From: an uncultured Blastocatellia bacterium | GTDB taxonomy: Bacteria; Acidobacteriota; Blastocatellia; Pyrinomonadales; Pyrinomonadaceae | Direction: 5' to 3' | NCBI GenBank assembly: GCA_946480785.1 | Contig: CAMLLD010000007.1 | Location: 1-64,000 of the forward strand | Length of the DNA stretch: 64,000 nt | Shown: positions 17,368-25,735 of the stretch, piece after piece | Layout of the letters: each line of letters starts with the position of its first letter | How positions within the stretch are numbered: the stretch's first letter is position 1 | Notes under the pieces: generated by a model | Seen by the model: the letters and a program-made list of their open reading frames with translations, nothing else | Told to the model about the DNA's origin: nothing | The model's database searches: none | Translations under genes and position numbers: made by a program

Positions 17368-18285
17368 TCAGAGGTATCGCTCGCCGCCGTCGCAGAGCAC
17401 TGTGACCACCACGGCGGGCGGGCGCAGCGAGGCTGCCAGCGCGCCGGCGGCAAACACATTGGCTCCCGAACTCGGGCCAACGAAAATTCCTTGTTCACGA
17501 GCTAATCGACGGGTCATTAATAACGCATCTTCGGTAGAGACTTCCAGCGTCTCCGCCACCAACGACGGATCGAAGATGCCGGGCGTGATCGCCGTGGCCA
17601 TGTGTTTCAGGCCTTCGAGACCGTGCAACGGCGACTCGGGTTGTACCGCGACCGCTTTGATCGCGGGGTTCAGTTCGCGCAGACGGCGCACGACGCCGAC
17701 GAACGTGCCGGAAGTTCCGAGGCCGGTGATGAAGTGCGTGATGCGGCCGCGGGTTTGTTCCCAGATTTCGTTGGCGGTGGTTTCGTAGTGTGCGAGCCAG
17801 TTGGCGTCGTTGTTGTACTGGTCGGGATAGAAATATTTCTCCGGGTCGGTGGCGTAGATTTCGCGCGCGATGAGTTGCGCGCCGTCGGTCAGGAGCATCG
17901 GATCGGTTTCGACGATCTCGACGCCGTAGTGCTGCAGGATCTGTTTGCGTTGCTTGCTGGCGTTCTTCGGCAAGCAGACTTTGACTGGATAACCGCGCGA
18001 GGCGCCGATCATTGCGTAAGCAATGCCGGTGTTGCCGCTCGTGGCGTCGAGAATCGTCATGCCGGGCTTTAAGTTACCGCTGCGTTCGCCTTCGAGAATC
18101 ATTGATAACGCGGCGCGGTCTTTTACCGAGCCGCCGGGGTTCAGGTGTTCTGCTTTGGCGAAAACGGGAACTTCGGTGTCCGTGAGTTGCAAACGCAGTA
18201 GCGGTGTGTTGCCGATGCTCGCTTCAATCGAGCCTGGCGCGATCGTCAGTGCCGACTCTTCTAAAACTATCGATGGGGCGCTCAT
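17368..18285 (-). CDS. Cysteine synthase family protein (CysM-like)
   Basis: A 305-residue fold-type II PLP enzyme that makes cysteine from an activated serine and a sulfur donor. Lys55 in NPGGSVKDRAAL binds PLP; SGNTG (83-87) and GLGTSGTFVG hold the cofactor phosphate. I chose ATG 18285 (MSAPSIVLEE), preceded by GGG at good spacing; an upstream TTG would lie inside the terminator hairpin. In Mycobacterium the CysO pathway uses O-phosphoserine, bound through an Arg. The equivalent region here reads QPESPLHGLEG without that Arg, so the serine donor is open. It is the first gene of the operon, directly behind the attenuator. Confidence 0.88.
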   Translation of the reverse strand: MSAPSIVLEESALTIAPGSIEASIGNTPLLRLQLTDTEVPVFAKAEHLNPGGSVKDRAALSMILEGERSGNLKPGMTILDATSGNTGIAYAMIGASRGYPVKVCLPKNASKQRKQILQHYGVEIVETDPMLLTDGAQLIAREIYATDPEKYFYPDQYNNDANWLAHYETTANEIWEQTRGRITHFITGLGTSGTFVGVVRRLRELNPAIKAVAVQPESPLHGLEGLKHMATAITPGIFDPSLVAETLEVSTEDALLMTRRLAREQGIFVGPSSGANVFAAGALAASLRPPAVVVTVLCDGGERYL

Positions 18286-18294
18286 TTCATACCC

Positions 18295-18336
18295 AAAAAG
18301 CAAAACCGGCCGCGACTTCGAAAAGTGCGACCGGTT
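18295..18336 (-). terminator. Leader terminator (attenuator) of the cysteine operon
   Basis: On the minus strand AACCGGTCGC-ACTT, a UUCG tetraloop, AAGT, one bulged C, then GCGGCCGGTT form a 14-bp stem with one G-T pair. TTTT-GC-TTTTT follows at once. It lies between the leader ORF and the first structural gene, so readthrough is required for operon expression. Confidence 0.85.
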
Positions 18337-18361
18337 ACGCCGAAAAATTGCTGGTCAGTGG

Positions 18362-18457
18362 TTAGCTATCGCTTCCTCCGCCTGCACACGGCCTCTCGGT
18401 CGCGCTGCAATAGCAGCAGCATTGACACCAGAGACAACACATGCAGGCCTCGAACAT
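18362..18457 (-). CDS. Cys-rich leader peptide, 31 residues
   Basis: A 31-codon ORF with nine Cys codons, eight of them within codons 5-17 (the core reads CMCCLWCQCCCYC). It begins at ATG 18457, nine bases after a TATAGT -10 box, so the mRNA probably starts at or within a few bases of the ATG and is leaderless. It ends at TAA 18364, 25 bases before the terminator stem. It is too short and too odd in composition to be an enzyme. Ribosome stalling on Cys codons when Cys-tRNA is scarce is the expected role. Two pairs of competing RNA segments fit this (see findings). No promoter for any other gene is near. Confidence 0.8.
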   Translation of the reverse strand: MFEACMCCLWCQCCCYCSATERPCAGGGSDS

Positions 18458-18466
18458 GACGGCGAA

Positions 18467-18495
18467 ACTATAGGCCCGCGCCATTACACTGTCAA
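18467..18495 (-). promoter_or_regulatory. Strong sigma-70 promoter of the cysteine operon leader
   Basis: Minus strand: TTGACA at 18495-18490 (6 of 6), exactly 17 bases, TATAGT at 18472-18467 (5 of 6). This is the best promoter in the window. A start site 6-9 bases downstream would fall at the leader ATG. Confidence 0.8.
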
Positions 18496-18516
18496 GCGAC
18501 GTGTTTTGGCCACTCC

Positions 18517-18575
18517 CTGGAGTGCGGGGACTTGTCACCGCTTTGGCCAGAGCGCCGACGAGTCGGCGCACTCCA
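18517..18575. repeat. Dispersed BIME-like paired REP, variant B
   Basis: Same as the copy at 10106-10165 apart from one inner base (GGCCAGAG for GGCCAAAG). It sits 22 bases upstream of the cysteine operon -35 box and 57 bases before the divergent DUF5996 gene. Confidence 0.85.
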
Positions 18576-18632
18576 AATCAAATCGCAGTGCCGTTTTTGC
18601 TTCTTCCATGTTTTCGGCGTTAATCTTTGGCC

Positions 18633-19520
18633 ATGTCAAATACATGGCCTGCTCTCCCGCTCGAGGAATGGAAAGATACGTGTGCGACGTTGCATATGTG
18701 GACGCAGATCGTCGGCAAGATACGGCTCGCGCAGACGCCGCTCGTCAATCACTGGTGGAACGTGCCGCTCTATGTTTCCGCGCGCGGCCTCACGACGACT
18801 GCGATGCCTTACGGCGAGATCTCTTTCGAGATGGAGTTTGATTTCATCGATCACAAACTCGAGATCACGTGCAGCCACGGCAAATCCACGAGCGTCGCTT
18901 TAGCGCCCAAATCCGTGGCCACGTTTTATCGCGAGACGATGGACGCGCTGCGCGGGCTCGGCATCGAGGTTCACATCTGGCACATGCCGGTCGAGATTCC
19001 CGATCCCATTCCGTTCGACGAAGACGAGCAACACGCGTCGTACGATCCGGAGTATGCGAACAGGTTTTGGCAGGTGTTGCGTTCGTCGGAAAGAGTGATG
19101 CAGGAGTTCCGCGCGCGCTTTATCGGGAAGTCGAGCCCGGTGCATTTCTTCTGGGGCAGTTTCGATCTCGCCGTCACGCGCTTTTCCGGGAGACCAGCGC
19201 CACCGCGTCCCGACGCTGACGTGATCACACGCGAAGCTTACTCACACGAAGTAATCAGTCACGGCTGGTGGCCCGGCCAGGGCCCACTCGGCAAACCCGC
19301 CTTCTACTCCTACACCGCCCCCGCCCCCGAAGGCCTCGCCGATGCAAAGGTCCAGCCTGCGCAGGCTTACTATGACAGCTCGATGGGCTTGTTTCTTCTG
19401 CTCTACGACGACATGCGCACCGCAAGCGATCCCGAAGCAACGTTGACCCGCTTCATGCAGAGTACTTACGAAGCGGGAGCGAATCTGGCGAAGTGGGATC
19501 GTCCCGCACTGGAGCGGTAG
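18633..19520 (+). CDS. DUF5996 family protein
   Basis: A 295-residue soluble protein, Trp- and Pro-rich, of the DUF5996 family. Recognisable stretches are LPLEEWKDTCATLHMWTQIV at the N-terminus, TPLVNHWWNVPLYVSARGL, and HFFWGSFDLAVTRFSGRPAP in the second half. No signal peptide and no catalytic motif I can name. Function is unknown for the family. The ATG at 18633 is used because a TTG two codons upstream has no ribosome binding site. The gene is divergent from the cysteine operon, with the paired REP between them, and converges on the glycosyltransferase gene with an 18-base gap. Confidence 0.85.
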   Translation: MSNTWPALPLEEWKDTCATLHMWTQIVGKIRLAQTPLVNHWWNVPLYVSARGLTTTAMPYGEISFEMEFDFIDHKLEITCSHGKSTSVALAPKSVATFYRETMDALRGLGIEVHIWHMPVEIPDPIPFDEDEQHASYDPEYANRFWQVLRSSERVMQEFRARFIGKSSPVHFFWGSFDLAVTRFSGRPAPPRPDADVITREAYSHEVISHGWWPGQGPLGKPAFYSYTAPAPEGLADAKVQPAQAYYDSSMGLFLLLYDDMRTASDPEATLTRFMQSTYEAGANLAKWDRPALER

Positions 19521-19538
19521 AAATACAGAGATCAATCC

Positions 19539-21176
19539 TTAGGTCTTGACCGTCTTCACGGGGCGCCAGAGGGCGGAGAGGCGTTTGCCGCTGGCGGTTT
19601 GGAGGATGCTCATCACGCCCATGTAGCCGAAGCCGAAGAAGAATAAGAGCAGGAAGGGGATCGTGCCCCACATGTGCAGCCGCGCGGAGTAGGCAATGGC
19701 CAGGAGGAAGTAAACCGCGAAGGCCAGCTCCAGCAACGGCAACAGACCGCGCTTGCGTTTGTACTTCTTCCGCTTCCAGGTCGCGTCCGTCGCTTCTTCA
19801 ACCCGATACTTCGGCGTGCGCACGAATTCCGACTTCACGCCAAACAACGCTTCCAACACCGCGCGCGCGTTGGAAAACGCGAGACCGATGCCGAGTCCCA
19901 TCACGAGCGGCAGGTGCAACAGACGCGGCGCGCGCTTCTCGTCGAGATACCAGACCGCCGAGCCGTAAAACAACACCACCGATATCGAAGAGAAGAACAA
20001 CAGCGGCAGGTCCAGCACCATCAGGTGATAGAACGGCTGGTTGTAACGCACGAGCAATAGCGGAAACTGGAGAAAGCTCGCGACGATCATCAGCGGATAA
20101 CTGATGTTTCCCGTCAGCCGGAAAAACATCTCGAGCTTGACGCGCAACGGCAACGGCGCCAGCCAGATGCGCGGATAGAGTTTCAGCCCGACCTGCATTA
20201 CGCCCTTGGCCCAGCGGCGTTGCTGCGCCTTGAACGCATTGATCTCTACCGGAATCTCCGCCGGCGCTTCTTCATCGAGCAGGTAAACAAACTTCCAACC
20301 CATCAACTGCGCGCGGAAACTGAGATCGGTGTCTTCGGTGAGCGTGTCGTGTTGCCAGCCGCCGCTCATCTCGATCGCCTGACGCCGCCAGATTCCCGCC
20401 GTGCCGTTAAAGTTGAAAAATCCGCCGGTGCGATTGCGCGTGGTCTGTTCGACGACGAAATGCCCGTCGAGCATGATCGTTTGCAAACGCGTCAACAGAT
20501 TGTAACGGCCGTTGATGTGCGACCAGCGCATTTGCGCGCAACCAACCATCGGATCGGTGAAGAAGTCGACGAGCTTGCGCAGGCAATCGGGTTTCGGCAC
20601 GAAGTCGGCGTCGAAGATGGCGAACAGTTCGCCTTTTGCAGACTTGTTGCCGTTCTCCAGCGCGCCCGCTTTGAAGCCGGTGCGATCGTCGCGATGGATG
20701 TAATGGATGTCGAAACCCTGCGCCGCGTATTTCGCCACCACCGCCTCCGCGACTTTCACGGTTTCGTCAGTCGAGTCGTCAAGGACCTGAATCTCCAACT
20801 TCTCGCGCGGGTAATCGATCGCGGTCACAGCCTTCAACAAGCGGTCGACAACATAGAGCTCGTTGAAGAGCGGCAACTGCACCGTGATGCGCGGCAGATC
20901 CTCTTCGGCAAACTTCCCGCTCGGCTGCGGCACGAATTTGCGATAACGCCAGAAGTCGATCACCTGCTTGATGCGATACGAGCCGTAGATCGCGAGCACC
21001 GTGAGAATCGTGAAATAGAGAATCAGGATGAACCAGTCGAAGTCGTCGAGCTTGTAAAGCGGACTGATGTTGCCCCACGTTTTGTTGACCAGGTCGTGGA
21101 AGTAGCGCTCGAAGAGAACCTGTGGCGGAGGACCGATCGGACTGGGCCAGGGAGTTGGTGCCGGAGACTGCAACAT
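19539..21176 (-). CDS. CesA/CslA-like family 2 glycosyltransferase, membrane bound
   Basis: A 545-residue inner-membrane processive GT2 enzyme. One N-terminal membrane segment (WFILILYFTILTVLAIYGSY) precedes the catalytic domain with the full D,D,D,QxxRW set: DDSTDE, DADF, TEDTD and QQRRWAKG. Four further membrane segments follow from about residue 330. The layout matches bacterial proteins related to cellulose synthase or glucomannan synthase, but no PilZ domain or bcs partner gene is next to it, so the polymer is unknown. I chose ATG 21176 (MLQSPAPTPW) over an upstream alternative start that only adds residues with no matching ribosome binding site. It stands apart from the EPS locus at 51-64 kb. 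Confidence 0.9.
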   Translation of the reverse strand: MLQSPAPTPWPSPIGPPPQVLFERYFHDLVNKTWGNISPLYKLDDFDWFILILYFTILTVLAIYGSYRIKQVIDFWRYRKFVPQPSGKFAEEDLPRITVQLPLFNELYVVDRLLKAVTAIDYPREKLEIQVLDDSTDETVKVAEAVVAKYAAQGFDIHYIHRDDRTGFKAGALENGNKSAKGELFAIFDADFVPKPDCLRKLVDFFTDPMVGCAQMRWSHINGRYNLLTRLQTIMLDGHFVVEQTTRNRTGGFFNFNGTAGIWRRQAIEMSGGWQHDTLTEDTDLSFRAQLMGWKFVYLLDEEAPAEIPVEINAFKAQQRRWAKGVMQVGLKLYPRIWLAPLPLRVKLEMFFRLTGNISYPLMIVASFLQFPLLLVRYNQPFYHLMVLDLPLLFFSSISVVLFYGSAVWYLDEKRAPRLLHLPLVMGLGIGLAFSNARAVLEALFGVKSEFVRTPKYRVEEATDATWKRKKYKRKRGLLPLLELAFAVYFLLAIAYSARLHMWGTIPFLLLFFFGFGYMGVMSILQTASGKRLSALWRPVKTVKT

Positions 21177-21227
21177 AAAGCGCCAGATTCTAACCCACGG
21201 CAAGGCCCGAGGACAAAGAGAAGAATT

Positions 21228-21830
21228 TCACGAGACCTTTCGGGCGTTTTTGCGGGGGTAATCGCTGGGCGCCGCGGCGATGCGCTCGGGCGCCGCGAGG
21301 GTGAAGGTCGGTCGCGACGATGTTGTTGTCAGGCCCGTTTGGAGCGCGCGCAAACTCAGATCTGCAATCCCCGGCATGACGTAAAAAACCGCGACGCTGC
21401 CGAGCAACAGTCCCGTCAGCAATCGCGACGTGTGCGTGTTTTCCCAGATACCGAAAAACGTCAAACTGAAATCGATCGCGAGCGGCAGCGCCGCGAGCAG
21501 TAACCACTTTCGGGCAGGCGTTGTAACAGTTCTCAACGAGCGAAGCAAAGGATAGGCGAGCAGCGTGAAGGTGAAACCGAAGTAGATCCCGGTGCAGCGC
21601 GCACAAACACCAAACTTGTGTCCGTCGATGTAGAAAGAACGATCAGGGCGCTGGTGACAGAGCCCGCTGAAGCCGTAATAGATCGCGCCCGCGATCTCGT
21701 TATGTCCACTCGCCGCAGCCAGCGGCGCGACGAGAATCAGCGATACCAACGACAACACGATCGCCGCAGTCACGGCCCAAAAGACCAGCGGCCGTTGCGT
21801 CGGAATAACCTGAGGGATATAAGAACTCAA
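21228..21830 (-). CDS. DUF2085 membrane protein
   Basis: A 200-residue protein with the DUF2085 hallmark [11 protein letters not shown], then [11 protein letters not shown], and four membrane segments. The paired Cys-containing motifs suggest a metal or redox site at the membrane, but the family has no established function. It is the second gene of a pair: its ATG overlaps the stop of the FBPase gene (21827-21830), so the two are translationally coupled. The link between a gluconeogenic enzyme and this membrane protein is unexplained. The C-terminal 40 residues are polar and probably cytoplasmic. Confidence 0.88.
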   Translation of the reverse strand: MSSYIPQVIPTQRPLVFWAVTAAIVLSLVSLILVAPLAAASGHNEIAGAIYYGFSGLCHQRPDRSFYIDGHKFGVCARCTGIYFGFTFTLLAYPLLRSLRTVTTPARKWLLLAALPLAIDFSLTFFGIWENTHTSRLLTGLLLGSVAVFYVMPGIADLSLRALQTGLTTTSSRPTFTLAAPERIAAAPSDYPRKNARKVS

Positions 21831-22876
21831 AAGCGAATTACCGTGTCTGGTCCACCTTCGATGTGCAACGTGTCGACGAAACGAATGTGCCGCGACTCAG
21901 TCGTCATCACGACCGAGTGCGTCCGCTTGCCCGAACCAAAGAACCGCACGCCCTTCAACAGCGCGCCATCCGTCACCCCAGTCGCCGCAAAAATGATCTT
22001 CTTGCCTGGCGCGAGATCATCCGTGTCGTAAATCTTGTTCGGATCCTTGATGCCCATTGACGCAAGCCGATCCAAAACCTCGTCACGCGGCGGCACCTTG
22101 TCGCGATCCACACCGAGCCGGTCCGGATCGAAAACGAGCCGCGCCTGAATCTCACCGTTCAAACACTTCATCGCCGCCGCAGTGATCACGCCCTCAGGCG
22201 CGCCGCCAATGCCCATCAGCGCGTGAATGTTCGTGCCCGCGACAGCCGCGGAAATGCCCGCCGAAAGATCGCCGTCGGAGATCAAACGAATGCGCGCGCC
22301 CGCCGCCCGCACGTCGGAGATCAGTTTCTTATGGCGCGGACGGTCCAACACAATCACTGTTAAGTCTTCGATGTCGCGACCCAAACGGCGCGCGATGTTC
22401 TTGAGGTTGTCTTTAACGGGAGCATCGATATCCACCACGCCGCGCGAAGATGGCCCAACGACGATCTTGTCCATGTAGATGTCCGGCGCGTTGAGCAAGC
22501 CGCCGCGTTCCGCCGCTGCGAGCACGGCGATCGCGTTGTTCGCGCCGAGCGCGCAGAGGTTCGTGCCCTCAAGCGGGTCAACCGCGATGTCGATCTCCGG
22601 ACACGACTCAGCAATCTCCTCGCCGGCGTGGAAGCCGCCGCCAACTTCCTCACCGATATAAAGCATCGGCGCTTCGTCGCGTTCGCCTTCGCCAATCACC
22701 ACGCGCCCGCGCATCGGCACCGTGTCCATCACTTCGCGCATGGCCTCGACCGCGACCTGATCGGAGTACTTACGATCGCCCTGGCCCATGGTCCGCGCCG
22801 CGGCTATCGCGGCCGCTTCGCACACGCGCAAAAAATCCAGAGAAAGCTCGCGGTCTGTTCTGAGATCCTCGCCCAT
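21827..22876 (-). CDS. glpX: Class II fructose-1,6-bisphosphatase (GlpX)
   Basis: A 349-residue cytoplasmic enzyme that converts fructose 1,6-bisphosphate to fructose 6-phosphate in gluconeogenesis. GlpX signatures: [32 protein letters not shown] (metal-binding inositol-monophosphatase-type motif), and [20 protein letters not shown]. Length is normal for the family. The start at 22876 is preceded by GGGAG. Divergent from the methyltransferase gene across 185 bases. Confidence 0.95.
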   Translation of the reverse strand: MGEDLRTDRELSLDFLRVCEAAAIAAARTMGQGDRKYSDQVAVEAMREVMDTVPMRGRVVIGEGERDEAPMLYIGEEVGGGFHAGEEIAESCPEIDIAVDPLEGTNLCALGANNAIAVLAAAERGGLLNAPDIYMDKIVVGPSSRGVVDIDAPVKDNLKNIARRLGRDIEDLTVIVLDRPRHKKLISDVRAAGARIRLISDGDLSAGISAAVAGTNIHALMGIGGAPEGVITAAAMKCLNGEIQARLVFDPDRLGVDRDKVPPRDEVLDRLASMGIKDPNKIYDTDDLAPGKKIIFAATGVTDGALLKGVRFFGSGKRTHSVVMTTESRHIRFVDTLHIEGGPDTVIRF

Positions 22877-22986
22877 TCGTTTACGTTCTCCCGGCTTCGC
22901 AGTTGATTTAGTCCATTTTGCGTGAAGAATGCGCGTTCATACTAACAGAGGGGATTGTAATTTTGTAGTTTCGGCTCCGGCGGGGA

Positions 22987-22992
22987 TAGAAT
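22987..22992 (+). promoter_or_regulatory. Possible -10 box for the methyltransferase gene
   Basis: TAGAAT (5 of 6) 70 bases before the ATG at 23062. The matching -35 is weak (TTGTAG with an 18-base spacer). Nothing else is seen in the 185-base gap. Confidence 0.3.
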
Positions 22993-23061
22993 TGCCGCCG
23001 CCGCGGCCGACGCGGGTTTCCCCCGTCCCTTCATTGCTACCTTTCTTATGAGGAGTGTTCT

Positions 23062-24138
23062 ATGGCAACACCAGTCCCGTCCAGGGAAATAAACGAAGAC
23101 AAAATGCATCAGTTTTTGGGTAAGGTGGTCGGAGATTTTGGCGCTTCCCTCAGTTCCTCACTCGCTTACATCGGACAAAAGCTCGGGCTTTATAAAGCGT
23201 TGGCCGCGGATGGCCCACTCACGCCGGCCGAGCTCGCGCAGAAGACAAACACGAATGAGCGCTACGTGCGCGAGTGGCTCGTGAATCAGGGCGCCGGCGG
23301 CTATGTGGAGTACGACGCTGCCAGCGGCCGTTACTCGTTGAGCCCTGAGCAAGCGGTTGCACTTACAGAAGAGCAAAGCCCGTTTTATGTAGGCGGCGGC
23401 TTTTTTGTGGTGAAGGCGATGACGCAGGCGGTCGAACGGATCGAAGACTACTTCCGCAATGGCGGCGGTATGCTTTGGGGCGAGCATCATCCGGATCTTT
23501 TCATCGGCACCGAACGTTTTTTCAGGCCCGGTTACGCCGCACACTTGGTTTCGACGTGGATTCCGTCGCTCGACGGCGTTGAAGAGAAACTAAAGGCGGG
23601 CGCGAAGGTGGCGGATGTCGGTTGTGGCCACGGCGCATCGACGATCATCATGGCGAAGGCGTATCCCAACTCGGAGTTTTGGGCGTTCGACAACCACGAG
23701 GCTTCGGTTGAGTATGCGAAGCGCGCGGCGCAGGACGCGGGCGTTGGCGATCGCGTGCATTTTGAAGTCGCCAGTGCACAAACGCTGCCGGACGGGCAGT
23801 TTGATTTAGTGACGTTCTTTGATTGTTTGCACGACATGGGCGATCCTGTCGGCGCCTGCCGGCGCGCGGCGGAAGTGCTGAACGCAGACGGCAAGGCTTT
23901 GATTGTCGAACCGATGGCGGGCAACAACGTCGAGGAGAACTTCAATATCATCGGGCGCACGTTTGCCGGTGCTTCGACACTGTGCTGCACTTCGAATTCT
24001 CTGGCGCAGGATGGACCAGCGCTTGGCGCAGTGGCGACGGAAGATGCGATACGTGACGTTGTGCTGACCGGCGGGTTCAAGGAGTTTCGGCGCGCGACTG
24101 AGACGCCGTTCAACCGGATCTTCGAAGCAAAGAAGTAA
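23062..24138 (+). CDS. Class I SAM-dependent methyltransferase with winged-helix N-terminus
   Basis: A 358-residue protein. Residues about 20-110 form an O-methyltransferase-type winged-helix dimerisation domain (SLAYIGQKLGLYKALA, then NERYVREWLVNQ). Residues about 170-340 are a Rossmann methyltransferase with SAM motif VADVGCGHGASTI, acidic loop FWAFDNHEASVE and post-motif FFDCLHDMGDP. The arrangement resembles Rv2258c-like proteins. The substrate is unknown. Start ATG 23062 follows GAGGAG at good spacing. A terminator follows (24164-24199) and then a small AraC-type regulator in the same direction. Confidence 0.88.
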   Translation: MATPVPSREINEDKMHQFLGKVVGDFGASLSSSLAYIGQKLGLYKALAADGPLTPAELAQKTNTNERYVREWLVNQGAGGYVEYDAASGRYSLSPEQAVALTEEQSPFYVGGGFFVVKAMTQAVERIEDYFRNGGGMLWGEHHPDLFIGTERFFRPGYAAHLVSTWIPSLDGVEEKLKAGAKVADVGCGHGASTIIMAKAYPNSEFWAFDNHEASVEYAKRAAQDAGVGDRVHFEVASAQTLPDGQFDLVTFFDCLHDMGDPVGACRRAAEVLNADGKALIVEPMAGNNVEENFNIIGRTFAGASTLCCTSNSLAQDGPALGAVATEDAIRDVVLTGGFKEFRRATETPFNRIFEAKK

Positions 24139-24163
24139 ATCCGATCGGGTCATTCGGAACAAG

Positions 24164-24199
24164 AGGCACGGAGGCGTGGATCGTCTTCGTGCCTTTTTG
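24164..24199 (+). terminator. Intrinsic terminator after the methyltransferase gene
   Basis: AGGCACG at 24164-24170 pairs with CGTGCCT at 24188-24194, followed by a T run. Confidence 0.6.
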
Positions 24200-24262
24200 T
24201 TTGCATTCGTGCTAAGCTCCGCTGCCCTCCTCAACTTCGTACGTGCCGTAGTCCTCATCACT

Positions 24263-24598
24263 ATGGATCGAAGAATCGAACTTGTGCTTGCCGAGATTGG
24301 TAGCGACGTCACGCGCGCGTGGGAAACCGCGGAGCTTGCGGCGCTCGTGAATTTGTCTGCGTCGCGTTTTCGTCATCTCTTTAAAGAGGAGACAGGCGTG
24401 GGTCCGGGGTTATATTTGCGAGAGCGGCGGCTGGAACGCGCGGAGTTGCTGTTGCGCACGACGTTTCTGACGATCAAGGAAGTGATGAGCGAGGCGGGAA
24501 TGAGTTCGATGAGCCACTTCGTTTCGTACTTCAAAAGGCGGTATGGCGTGTCGCCGAGCGGCTATCGGAAACAGTTAGCCATTTTCGTAAAGCATTAG
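24263..24598 (+). CDS. Minimal AraC-family transcription regulator (DNA-binding domain only)
   Basis: A 111-residue protein made almost entirely of the AraC/XylS double helix-turn-helix. The first HTH includes WETAELAALVNLSASRFRHL. The second ends in the family signature MSHFVSYFKRRYGVSPSGYR. No effector-binding domain is present, so it may be a SoxS/MarA-style regulator controlled by its own level. ATG 24263 is used; longer in-frame GTG starts add a hydrophobic stretch overlapping the preceding terminator that does not look like part of the protein. Targets are unknown; the adjacent methyltransferase or the DsbA-like pair are candidates by position only. Confidence 0.82.
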   Translation: MDRRIELVLAEIGSDVTRAWETAELAALVNLSASRFRHLFKEETGVGPGLYLRERRLERAELLLRTTFLTIKEVMSEAGMSSMSHFVSYFKRRYGVSPSGYRKQLAIFVKH

Positions 24599-24621
24599 CC
24601 ATTTTCAACAACACTTTTCTG

Positions 24622-24651
24622 TTGACTCACAACAGCGATCACTTCTACAGT
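24622..24651 (+). promoter_or_regulatory. Putative sigma-70 promoter for the SurA/DsbA-like gene
   Basis: TTGACT at 24622-24627 (5 of 6), an 18-base spacer, TACAGT at 24646-24651 (4 of 6), about 50 bases before the coding start. Confidence 0.45.
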
Positions 24652-24701
24652 GCTCACCGCCAACCCCCTCATACAAATCAAGAAAAGTGGAGATGATGAG
24701 A

Positions 24702-25727
24702 ATGTTATTCCGTTCCTCACCAGGGAAAGTTCTGTTTTTGATTCTGCTGTTACGCATGGCCGCCTTCGCGCAAGCGCCGGAGACGGTGGTTGCGACGGTT
24801 AATGGACGCGAGATCACGTTGCGGCAGGTTGATGAAACTGTTTCGGCTGCGGTTGGACCGTTGCAACAGCAATTGTTTGCGATCAGAAAAGTCGCTTTAG
24901 AGAATTTGATTCTCGCTCGATTGCTGGAAGATGAAGCGCGAGCGCAGGGTGTTTCGATTGAAGAACTGCGGCAACGTTTGACGCGCGGCGAAATCGCGGT
25001 GACGCGAGCGCAGGTTGAAGACGCTTACGCGCAAAACGCTTCGTTCTTTGCGTCGATGAGTCCGGATGAGGCGCGAGAACGGTTGCGGCTCGATCTCGAA
25101 ACGCAGGCACGGATGCGGAATTATCGTGCGGGACTTGACGCGCTGCGGAAGAAATGGACCGTGGTGGTGAATTTCGTTGGGCCACCCGTGGCGCTGGAGT
25201 TAGATGATAATTTGTCGCCGGTGAAAGGTTTGGCGAAAGCGGCGGTTACGATTGTTGAGTTCTCGGACTTTGAGTGCCCGTTCTGCCGGCAGGTGCAGGA
25301 CACGCTGAAGCAGATCGCGGAGCGTTACGGCGCGGACGTGCGGCTCGTGTTCAAGCACCTGCCGTCCGAGGGGCATCGCAATTCCCTCGCGGCTGCGCGC
25401 GCGGCGTACTGCGCGGGCGAGCAGGACCGGTTCTGGCAGTTTCACGACGCGCTGTTTGCTGCGAAAGAACTGTCGCCTGAGTTTTATAGCGGATTGGTTT
25501 CGTCGCTCGGGCTCGGCCGCGAGAAGTTTGTCGAATGTGTGAGTGCGGAACGCTCTCGCACGGCTGTCTTGAAAGACATTGAAGCGGCAAAGCGCTATCA
25601 CATCGACAGTACGCCGAGCTTTTTCATTAACGGGAAACTCGTCAAAGGCGCGCTTCCTTTGGCTGAGTTTCAAAGCCTCATCGAACGCGAGTTACCGTTG
25701 CCCCGCAAAACGTCCTCAACCAACTAG
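24702..25727 (+). CDS. Exported SurA-N-like / DsbA-type thioredoxin fusion
   Basis: A 341-residue periplasmic protein. After a signal peptide ([16 protein letters not shown]), residues about 28-145 resemble the N-terminal peptide-binding region of SurA/PpiC chaperones ([15 protein letters not shown], helical, then [17 protein letters not shown]). Residues about 165-335 are a DsbA/thioredoxin_4 domain with the redox motif in [13 protein letters not shown] and the cis-Pro loop in [15 protein letters not shown]. This suggests a disulfide oxidase or isomerase with its own substrate-holding arm. ATG 24702 was chosen because GGAG lies nine bases upstream; ATGs at 24693 and 24696 are possible. The next gene, 8 bases downstream, encodes a very Cys-rich secreted protein, a likely client. 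Confidence 0.85.
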   Translation: MLFRSSPGKVLFLILLLRMAAFAQAPETVVATVNGREITLRQVDETVSAAVGPLQQQLFAIRKVALENLILARLLEDEARAQGVSIEELRQRLTRGEIAVTRAQVEDAYAQNASFFASMSPDEARERLRLDLETQARMRNYRAGLDALRKKWTVVVNFVGPPVALELDDNLSPVKGLAKAAVTIVEFSDFECPFCRQVQDTLKQIAERYGADVRLVFKHLPSEGHRNSLAAARAAYCAGEQDRFWQFHDALFAAKELSPEFYSGLVSSLGLGREKFVECVSAERSRTAVLKDIEAAKRYHIDSTPSFFINGKLVKGALPLAEFQSLIERELPLPRKTSSTN

Positions 25728-25735
25728 GAGACCTC

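Noticed and set aside
18286..18303. Upstream TTG start for the cysM-like gene
   Set aside because: It lies in the T run of the attenuator and lacks a ribosome binding site; ATG 18285 fits better.
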